64,000 nt of DNA. Source: Streptomyces chartreusis. Its GTDB lineage: Bacteria; Actinomycetota; Actinomycetes; Streptomycetales; Streptomycetaceae. The stretch is taken from assembly GCF_008704715.1 (NCBI RefSeq), contig NZ_CP023689.1:9486001-9550000 (forward strand), written 5' to 3'. How positions within the stretch are numbered: position 1 is the stretch's first letter; every line of letters begins with the position of its first letter. Shown here in pieces: positions 58,292 through 64,000 of the stretch. The notes under the pieces were generated by a model. That model searched no databases. It worked only from the letters and a program-made list of their open reading frames with translations, and had not been told where the DNA came from. The position numbers and the translations under genes are program-made.

Positions 58292-59620
58292 ATGGCGGAC
58301 AACGCCGATGGACCCGAACCGTCGCCCGGAGTCGATCCGGCGCTGCGGCCGGACGACCAGCTGGAGCAGATCGCCGAGCAGCTGCGGGAGCTGGCCGTCG
58401 CCAAGGACCGGCTCCAGGGACTGCTGGACGCGGTGCTGACGATCAGCCGGGAGATGGATCTGCCCACGGTGCTGCACCGCATCGTCACCACCGCCATGGA
58501 TCTGGTCGGCGCCCGCTACGGCGCGCTCGGGGTGCTGGACGACTCCGGTGAGCAGCTGGGGCAGTTCATCACGGCGGGGCTGTCGGAGTCGGAGCGCGGC
58601 GACCTGTCGGGGATCGAGTTCCCCCGCGGCCGCGGGGTCCTCGGCCACCTGATCCACCACCCCGAACCCCTGCGCGTCGACGAGATCGGCTCCCACCCCG
58701 CCTCGGTGGGATTCCCGCCCGGCCATCCGCAGATGCGCACCCTGCTGGGCGTCGGCATCAGCGTCCGCGGCACCATCTACGGAGACCTCTATCTGTCCGA
58801 ACGCCGCGACGGCCGGCCCTTCGACCGCGATGACGAGGACATCGTCGTCGCCCTGGCCGGCGCCGCCGGCATCGCGATCGAGAACGTCAGACTGTTCGAG
58901 CAGGTCCGCGACGGCGCCGAGCACTTCCAGCGACTCCTGCTGCCCACCCTGCCCGACCTGTCCCCGCTGTCCGCCGCGGCCGTCTACCGCCCCGCCCTCA
59001 CCCCGGCCCACCTCGGCGGCGACTGGTACGACGCCCTCTGGCTGCCCGACGACGCGTGCGCCGTCGTGATCGGTGACGTCGTCGGCCACGACATGCGCGC
59101 GGCGGCCGCCATGGCCCAGACCCGCAGCATGCTGCGTGCCCTGCTGTTCGACCGCTTCACCCCGCCCAGCAGCGTCCTCACCCAGCTCGACCGCACCCTG
59201 CACGCCATCACCGACCTGCCCGTCACCACCGCCTGCCTCGCCCGGATGGAACCGGCGGAGGAGGGCTGGAAGCTGCACTGGAGCACGGCCGGCCACTTAC
59301 CCCCGCTGATCATCACCCCCGACCGGCACACGGAGTACCTCGACGCCGAGCCCGGCCTGCCGCTCGCGGTCGACCCCGAGCAGGCCCGTCCCGACCACAC
59401 CCATCCCGTGCCCGCCGGGACCACCGTGCTGTTCTTCACCGACGGACTCGTCGAGCACCCCGAGTACCCCATCGACCGCGGCCTGGCCGTGCTCGCCGAA
59501 CTCGCCGCGGACCACGCCCACTTGCCGCTGGACGAATTCGTGTGCTTCCTCGCCGACCACCGCCCGAGCGACGGCCACGACGACATGGCCCTCCTGGCCC
59601 TGCACACCCCGAGCGACTGA
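58292..59620 (+). CDS. GAF-domain PP2C (SpoIIE-type) phosphatase with a TTA codon
   Basis: The protein has 442 residues from ATG 58292 (alternative GTG 58289). A helical segment leads into a GAF domain (about 60-190, with LVGARYGALGVLDDSG, VGISVRGTIYGDLYLSE), followed by a PP2C/SpoIIE phosphatase domain from about 220, with LGGDWYDAL and VIGDVVGHDMRAAAAMAQ (metal-binding Asp) and FFTDGLVEHP. Such proteins control anti-sigma-antagonist phosphorylation in stress and development. Codon 336 (59297-59299) is TTA, the rare leucine codon read by the developmentally controlled bldA tRNA, so translation may be restricted to late growth. Confidence 0.9.
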   Translation: MADNADGPEPSPGVDPALRPDDQLEQIAEQLRELAVAKDRLQGLLDAVLTISREMDLPTVLHRIVTTAMDLVGARYGALGVLDDSGEQLGQFITAGLSESERGDLSGIEFPRGRGVLGHLIHHPEPLRVDEIGSHPASVGFPPGHPQMRTLLGVGISVRGTIYGDLYLSERRDGRPFDRDDEDIVVALAGAAGIAIENVRLFEQVRDGAEHFQRLLLPTLPDLSPLSAAAVYRPALTPAHLGGDWYDALWLPDDACAVVIGDVVGHDMRAAAAMAQTRSMLRALLFDRFTPPSSVLTQLDRTLHAITDLPVTTACLARMEPAEEGWKLHWSTAGHLPPLIITPDRHTEYLDAEPGLPLAVDPEQARPDHTHPVPAGTTVLFFTDGLVEHPEYPIDRGLAVLAELAADHAHLPLDEFVCFLADHRPSDGHDDMALLALHTPSD

Positions 59621-59639
59621 CACCGCGCACCACGCGGTG
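59621..59639 (+). terminator. terminator hairpin after the phosphatase gene
   Basis: CACCGCG (59621-59627) and CGCGGTG (59633-59639) form a perfect 7-bp stem directly after the stop codon. Confidence 0.6.
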
Positions 59640-59649
59640 CGGCGGCCGG

Positions 59650-59668
59650 ACCAATCTGGTCCAACCAG
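59650..59668. promoter_or_regulatory. dyad operators of the FadR-type regulator
   Basis: CTGGTCCAACCAG (59656-59668) contains the FadR/GntR-like TGG-N5-CCA dyad. ACCAATCTGGT (59650-59660) overlaps it, with GACCAGTCTGG just downstream. The clustered half-sites precede the regulator gene by 37-55 bases, consistent with autoregulation. Confidence 0.58.
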
Positions 59669-59704
59669 TTGACCAGTCTGGGGAAGCGCCGCCAGGGTGT
59701 GTGC

Positions 59705-60433
59705 ATGACAGAGCAGCCCATCCGGCGTGAAGCCGTCTCCGAGCAGTTGTTCACGCTGCTCCGGGACCGCATCCTGAGCGGTGACCTCGCGGCCGGCGTC
59801 CCCCTGACCGCCGAGCGTGAACTGGCCGCCGAGTTCGGGGTGAACCGGCACGCGGTACGGGAGGCGGTGAAGCGTCTCCAGCAGGCGAGGCTGGTAGAGG
59901 TCAGCCACGGCGGACGCACCATGGTGCTCGACTGGCGACGGACCGCAGGCCTCGACCTCGCCCTCCAACTCGCCCACACCGAGCGCCTGTCCACGTCCTA
60001 CGACCTGCGCCGCGACGTCCTCGAGATGCGGGCCTCCATCGGCGCGGACGCCGCCCGGCTGTGCGCCGCCCGCTGCCCCGACCGGACAGCCGCCGAGATC
60101 GTCAGCGCAGCAGCCGCCTACATCAACACCGGCCCCGACCTCACCGACCTCGCCGCCGCCGACGTCACCTGGTGGCGGCTCATCGTCGAGGGCTCCGGCA
60201 ACATCGCCTACCTCCTCGCCTTCAACAGCCTCGTCGGAGAGGGCTTCACCGCCGGCGAGGTACCGACCGAGCTGCGCGCCACCGAACTGCTCGACGTCGC
60301 CGGACACATGAAGCTGGCCGCCCTCATCGCCTCACGCGACGAACAGGGCGCCGAGGCCGCGGCACGCGCACTGCTGGCCCGCAGCGTCCCGGTCACCCCG
60401 CACACCCGGGAACCCGAAGGAGGCACGCCGTGA
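59705..60433 (+). CDS. GntR/FadR-type transcriptional regulator
   Basis: The protein has 242 residues from ATG 59705. The winged HTH (TAERELAAEFGVNRHAVREAVKRL) is of the FadR subfamily, and the C-terminal ~150 residues are all-helical as in the FCD/FadR ligand domain. Its stop overlaps the start of the sterol desaturase-like gene (GTGA at 60430-60433), so the two are coupled and the regulator likely senses a lipid-type ligand of that enzyme. Dyad sites upstream suggest autoregulation. Confidence 0.88.
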   Translation: MTEQPIRREAVSEQLFTLLRDRILSGDLAAGVPLTAERELAAEFGVNRHAVREAVKRLQQARLVEVSHGGRTMVLDWRRTAGLDLALQLAHTERLSTSYDLRRDVLEMRASIGADAARLCAARCPDRTAAEIVSAAAAYINTGPDLTDLAAADVTWWRLIVEGSGNIAYLLAFNSLVGEGFTAGEVPTELRATELLDVAGHMKLAALIASRDEQGAEAAARALLARSVPVTPHTREPEGGTP

Positions 60434-61266
60434 TACCCGCCGTCGTCTACGCCATACCCGCCTTCGTCCTGCTGGTCGCCGTGGAGGCACTGTCGTACCG
60501 CTTCCTCCCGGACGACGACGAACGCGGCTACGAGGCACGCGACACCGTGACCAGCATGTCGATGGGCGCGGGCAGCCAGGTGATCGCCCTGCCGTGGAAG
60601 GCCGTCACGATCGTCGCGTTCGCCGCCCTCTACAGCGTCGCGCCCTGGCAGCTGTCCGCCACGTCGGTGTGGACCTGGGTGCTGCTGTTCTTTGCCGAAG
60701 ACCTCGCCTACTACGTCTTCCACCGCTCGCACCACCGCGTCCGGGTCCTGTGGGCGAGCCACGTGGTCCACCACTCCAGCGTGCGGTTCAACCTCTCCAC
60801 CGCGCTGCGGCAGAGCTGGACCCCGATGACCACCCTGCCGTTCTGGCTGCCGCTCGCCCTGCTCGGCATCCCGCCCTGGATGATCCTGCTCCAGCAGTCG
60901 GTCAGCCTCATCTACCAGTTCTTCCTGCACACCGAGCGGGTGGACCGCCTGTGGCGGCCGATCGAGTACGTCTTCAACACGCCCTCGCACCACCGCGTCC
61001 ACCACGGCTCCAACAACGCCTACCTGGACCGCAACTACGGCGGCATCCTCATCGTCTGGGACCGGATCTTCGGCACGTTCCAGGCCGAGGGCGAGCGCGT
61101 CGAGTACGGCCTCACCAAGAACATCGACACCTACAACCCGCTGCGCGTCGCCTTCCACGAGTACGCGGCCACCTGGCGCGACGTACGCAGCACCACCCGC
61201 TGGCGCGACCGCGCGGGCTACGTCTTCGGCCCGCCGGGCTGGAACCCGGACGCGAGCAGGAGCTGA
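60430..61266 (+). CDS. sterol desaturase/fatty acid hydroxylase family membrane protein
   Basis: The protein has 278 residues from GTG 60430. Three to four TM helices are visible, together with the eight-histidine pattern of the fatty acid hydroxylase superfamily: HRSHH, VVHHSS and SHHRVHHGS, which bind a di-iron centre. Such enzymes hydroxylate or desaturate lipid chains or sterol-like compounds. The substrate is not visible. It is co-translated with the FadR-type regulator. Confidence 0.9.
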   Translation: MIPAVVYAIPAFVLLVAVEALSYRFLPDDDERGYEARDTVTSMSMGAGSQVIALPWKAVTIVAFAALYSVAPWQLSATSVWTWVLLFFAEDLAYYVFHRSHHRVRVLWASHVVHHSSVRFNLSTALRQSWTPMTTLPFWLPLALLGIPPWMILLQQSVSLIYQFFLHTERVDRLWRPIEYVFNTPSHHRVHHGSNNAYLDRNYGGILIVWDRIFGTFQAEGERVEYGLTKNIDTYNPLRVAFHEYAATWRDVRSTTRWRDRAGYVFGPPGWNPDASRS

Positions 61267-61295
61267 ACAACGGCCGTGCCGTATCAGGCGGTTGA

Positions 61296-63443
61296 TCACT
61301 TCAGGGTTTTGCTGATGTCGTCCGCGCGGGCCACGAAGCGCATGGTGCGGTCCTTCACCCGGTAGAGGAACGCGCCCGCGTCCTCCTGGGCCTCGAAGAA
61401 CTCCGAGTCCGGGTCGTAGCTGACCTTGCGGGTGATGCCCTGCCACGAGCGGCGCAGCAGTTCGGAGCGGAGGACGGAGCGGTCGTCGTCGCCGGCGGCG
61501 GCCAGGCCGTGGGCGCCGAAGCGGACGGTGTCGTAGGCCTCGGCGGCCCAGGGTGCGGGGGCGGCGCCGAAGCGTGCGCGGTGGGCCGCGGTGAACGCCT
61601 TGACGCGCGGGTCGGCGGCGGCGTCCGTGTAGCCCGTCCCGATGTGCCAGCCGTCCGCCTCCGCCAGGAACCGGGCGCCGAGCACATGCTCGTCCGCGAC
61701 GCGCGGGCCGCGATACCCCGCTTCGCGCAGCTCGCGAGCGAAGGACGCGGCACGGTCGGGGTGGACGCCCGCGAAGAGGACCGCGTCGGCGCGACGGGCG
61801 GCGATCCGCCGTGCCGCGGTGGCGAAGCCGCTGTCCGGGGCCACCTCCTCGACCGTGGCATCGCTGTCGAGCTTCTTGTGCACCGTGATGATGCGGACCG
61901 TCTGGAGGCTCGCCGCCCCGTCGTCGAGGTCGTGGACGACCGTGGTGCGCGCGGGTTTCACGACCCCGTTGAGATAGCGCAGGATCGCCGGTGGCCCGGC
62001 GGTCCTCGTCGAACGCATCAGCAGGGTGCTGGTGAGGTTGACGCCGTCGAGTTCGCTGGTGTCGGCGCGCGTGATCAGCTGGGCGACCCGAGCCCGGGCG
62101 CAGGCCTCCACCGCCGGCGGCGCGGTCGCGTTGGTGCCGGTGCCGATCACCAGGGACACCTCCGGGTCGGCGGCCAGTCGGGCGGCGGCCGCGGCGGCCC
62201 CCTTCGCCGTTCCGCCGTCGTCGGCGGTGCGCAGCACGAGATCGAAGGCGCGTCCCGCGGTGGCGTTGTGTTCGCTCACCGCCACCCGGGCACCGCGCTC
62301 ATGGGCCGTGAACGCGCCGTCCGACCGCTCGCCGAGGAGACCGATCACCCGCCGCGGCAACGCCCCGGTCCCGGTGGCGCCGGACGAGGTCGAGCGGCCC
62401 CAGCGCCACCAACTGCCCACACCCGCCGCGCTCACGCCCAGCACCGCCCCTCCGGCGGCCAGCACCCGGCGCCGAGAAGTCGGTTCCGCCGCCGACACCA
62501 CGGCGGCCTGCGTCACGGCGTCCGCCCACCCGTCCACCGGCGCCCCGTCGGCGACCGTGCCCTGCGGCACCGGCAGCTCCAGCACCCGTGCGGCGCGAGC
62601 CGCCACCAGCGCGGGCAACCCCTCCGGCAGCCAGCCCTGCTCGTCGAACTCACCCAACCGGTCCCGGAGTTCACCGACCGACGGCCGCTGCTCCGGATCC
62701 TTCGCCAGACACCGCCGTACGATCCCGTCGAGCGCGTCGGGCACCGAGTCCAGGTCGGGGTCCTCGTGCACGGTCCGGTACAGCACCCCGGCCGCGCCGC
62801 CGACCCCGAACACCGGCCGGCCGGTGGCCGCGTGGGCGAGGACGCAGCCCAGCGAGAAGACGTCGCTCGCCGGACCCACCGTGCTGCCCCGGGCCTGCTC
62901 GGGCGAGAGGTATCCGGGGGAGCCGATGACCGAACCGTCGGCGGTGAGCGCGGTCACGCCGACCGCGCGGGCGATGCCGAAGTCGATCAGACGCGGCCCG
63001 TCCGCCGCGAGCAGGATGTTGGCGGGCTTCACGTCCCGGTGGACGAGCCCGCACGCGTGAACCCCCGCCAAGGCCTCCGCCAGAGCGGCGCCCAGACAGA
63101 GCAACTGCGCCGTCGGCCAAGGGCCGTTGCGGGCGATGGCCTCGGCGAGGGAGGGCCCCGGCACATAGGCGGTGGCCAGCCACGGGGAGCGGGCCTCGGC
63201 GTCGGCGGCGAGGACGGGCACGGTCCAGCGGGACCTCAGCCGCGCCGCCAGTTCCGTCTCGCGCCGGAAGCGGGCCCGAAAGCCCGGATCGCCGGCGTGC
63301 TCGGACCGGATCGACTTCAGGGCACACCAAGTCCCGTGCGGGGAGCGCGCCAGATACACCACGCCCATCCCGCCCGCGCCGAGCCGGGCGGCCAGCCGGT
63401 AGCCGCCGATCACCGACGGGTCGGAAGGCAGCAGCCGATCCAT
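61296..63443 (-). CDS. Ser/Thr kinase fused to extracellular amino-acid-type binding domain
   Basis: The protein has 715 residues from ATG 63443. The kinase domain (about 10-275) has GAGGMG (22-27), K43, HRDVKPAN (D137) and DFG (D154). A linker is followed by an RR motif plus a hydrophobic helix (SRRRVLAAGGAVLGVSAAG, about 323-342), then a ~350-residue domain resembling leucine/isoleucine/valine-binding proteins (type I periplasmic fold: VIGLLGERSDGAF, LVIGTGTNATAPPAV, VLFAGVHPDRAASF). It should sense a small ligand outside the cell and signal inside. The downstream gene is a related copy. Confidence 0.9.
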   Translation of the reverse strand: MDRLLPSDPSVIGGYRLAARLGAGGMGVVYLARSPHGTWCALKSIRSEHAGDPGFRARFRRETELAARLRSRWTVPVLAADAEARSPWLATAYVPGPSLAEAIARNGPWPTAQLLCLGAALAEALAGVHACGLVHRDVKPANILLAADGPRLIDFGIARAVGVTALTADGSVIGSPGYLSPEQARGSTVGPASDVFSLGCVLAHAATGRPVFGVGGAAGVLYRTVHEDPDLDSVPDALDGIVRRCLAKDPEQRPSVGELRDRLGEFDEQGWLPEGLPALVAARAARVLELPVPQGTVADGAPVDGWADAVTQAAVVSAAEPTSRRRVLAAGGAVLGVSAAGVGSWWRWGRSTSSGATGTGALPRRVIGLLGERSDGAFTAHERGARVAVSEHNATAGRAFDLVLRTADDGGTAKGAAAAAARLAADPEVSLVIGTGTNATAPPAVEACARARVAQLITRADTSELDGVNLTSTLLMRSTRTAGPPAILRYLNGVVKPARTTVVHDLDDGAASLQTVRIITVHKKLDSDATVEEVAPDSGFATAARRIAARRADAVLFAGVHPDRAASFARELREAGYRGPRVADEHVLGARFLAEADGWHIGTGYTDAAADPRVKAFTAAHRARFGAAPAPWAAEAYDTVRFGAHGLAAAGDDDRSVLRSELLRRSWQGITRKVSYDPDSEFFEAQEDAGAFLYRVKDRTMRFVARADDISKTLK

Positions 63444-63536
63444 GGCACGGACCCCCTTTCCGTCTCCCTTCCCGGCCCCGCCCCGATCCCGCGGCCGGCT
63501 CCACCGGAACCGGCCCGGGACCGGGCGTCAGGCCTG

Positions 63537-64000
63537 TCAGCTCTGAACATTCCCCGCGTTCTGAAGATCCTGGAGCGACCCCAGCTGACGGAACCGCCCG
63601 TCGCGCACTTCGTGCACATAGGTACTGCGCAGCCACCCCTCGCTGCTGCTCTGGAACTGGTGATAGGCACCGAAAGCGTAAGTCCGGTCCATGCCCTGGT
63701 ACTTGACCTTCGCCAGCCGCTCGCCGAGTTCGGCCCGCACCGGCCGGGCGCCAGACCGCTTCGGCACCGTCCGGGCGAACTCGCCCAGCAGCATGCGCAC
63801 CGAGTCGTACGCCTCCGCGGCGAACGGTTCCGGAGCGGCCCCGTAACGCTTGCGCCAAGCGGAGGTGAAGTCCCGCGCGGCCTTGGTGCCGAGGGCGGAC
63901 GGGTCGACCGCGGAGTCGACCACGTACCAGCCCTCGCCCGCGGCCCCCGCACGGACCGGGAAGTCCGTGCCGTACAGGAGGTGCTGCATCCAGCGCGGGC
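63537..64000 (-). CDS. C-terminal part of a second binding-protein-type kinase sensor (cut by right edge)
   Basis: The gene enters from the right edge and ends at 63537. The visible ~154 residues resemble the C-terminal lobe of the sensor of the neighbouring kinase: GAAPEPFAAEAYDSVRM here against GAAPAPWAAEAYDTVRF there. The two genes are in tandem, 93 bases apart, suggesting duplication of a kinase/ligand-sensor gene. The kinase part, if present, lies outside the window. Confidence 0.75.
   Translation of the reverse strand, partial: PRWMQHLLYGTDFPVRAGAAGEGWYVVDSAVDPSALGTKAARDFTSAWRKRYGAAPEPFAAEAYDSVRMLLGEFARTVPKRSGARPVRAELGERLAKVKYQGMDRTYAFGAYHQFQSSSEGWLRSTYVHEVRDGRFRQLGSLQDLQNAGNVQS

Noticed and set aside
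1..64000. CRISPR arrays, tRNA/rRNA genes, transposases and att sites
   Set aside because: I saw no spaced short direct repeats, no cloverleaf-like sequences and no transposase or integrase motifs on either strand.

Overview
This 64 kb window is very GC-rich and looks like part of a Streptomyces chromosome. Evidence for this includes third-position G/C codon use, many GTG/TTG starts with purine-rich ribosome sites, a Streptomyces-type type VII (ESX/WXG100) secretion locus, one rare in-frame TTA codon, and several Ser/Thr kinases, a GAF/SpoIIE phosphatase and CUT1 sugar-transport genes. I saw no rRNA, tRNA, CRISPR array, insertion sequence or prophage.

Region 1 (1-29247) is a type VII secretion locus. 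It holds the 5' part of eccC (minus strand, cut by the left edge) diverging from eccD and eccB. Then follow two WXG100-size proteins, a small helical protein, a 1080-aa repeat protein with an ASWKG motif and a coiled coil, a YbaB/EbfC-like protein and a further WXG100 protein. The locus ends in one 18.6-kb gene for a 6187-aa protein. That protein combines a helical N-terminus, a caspase-like His/Cys module, an OTU-like cysteine protease module plus two degenerate copies, a zinc deaminase-like motif, and three tandem ~525-aa units that each carry HELTH and HEIGLH motifs. It is the standout of the window: a probable giant secreted effector, with no recognisable immunity gene next to it.

Region 2 (29263-34668) encodes exported hydrolases (a sialidase with a LamG-like tail and a phospholipase-D-fold protein), then an erythromycin-esterase-like gene divergent from a MerR-type regulator with two HTH modules. 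A perfect inverted repeat lies between that last pair.

Region 3 (about 35033-42599) is a probable exopolysaccharide operon: a PelF-like glycosyltransferase, a polytopic membrane protein, two SDR sugar-nucleotide enzymes, a sugar nucleotidyltransferase, a spherulin-4-like protein and a lipoprotein of the endo-alpha-1,4-polygalactosaminidase type. It suggests a Pel-like, galactosamine-containing polymer.

Region 4 (42610-53043, all minus strand) holds a P450/ferredoxin pair, a hotdog-fold protein, a methyltransferase, a Tat-exported GH109-like oxidoreductase/glycosidase, and a polyol or sugar uptake operon (DeoR regulator, binding lipoprotein, two permeases, zinc dehydrogenase) without its own ATPase.

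Region 5 (53329-64000) is rich in signalling genes: a Ser/Thr kinase with a co-translated membrane protein, a truncated DHFR/RibD-like fragment, a DUF2180-type protein, a Rieske oxygenase, a VOC protein, a GAF/SpoIIE phosphatase with a TTA codon, a FadR-type regulator overlapping a fatty acid hydroxylase, and a Ser/Thr kinase fused to a periplasmic-binding-protein sensor. A second, related sensor gene is cut by the right edge.
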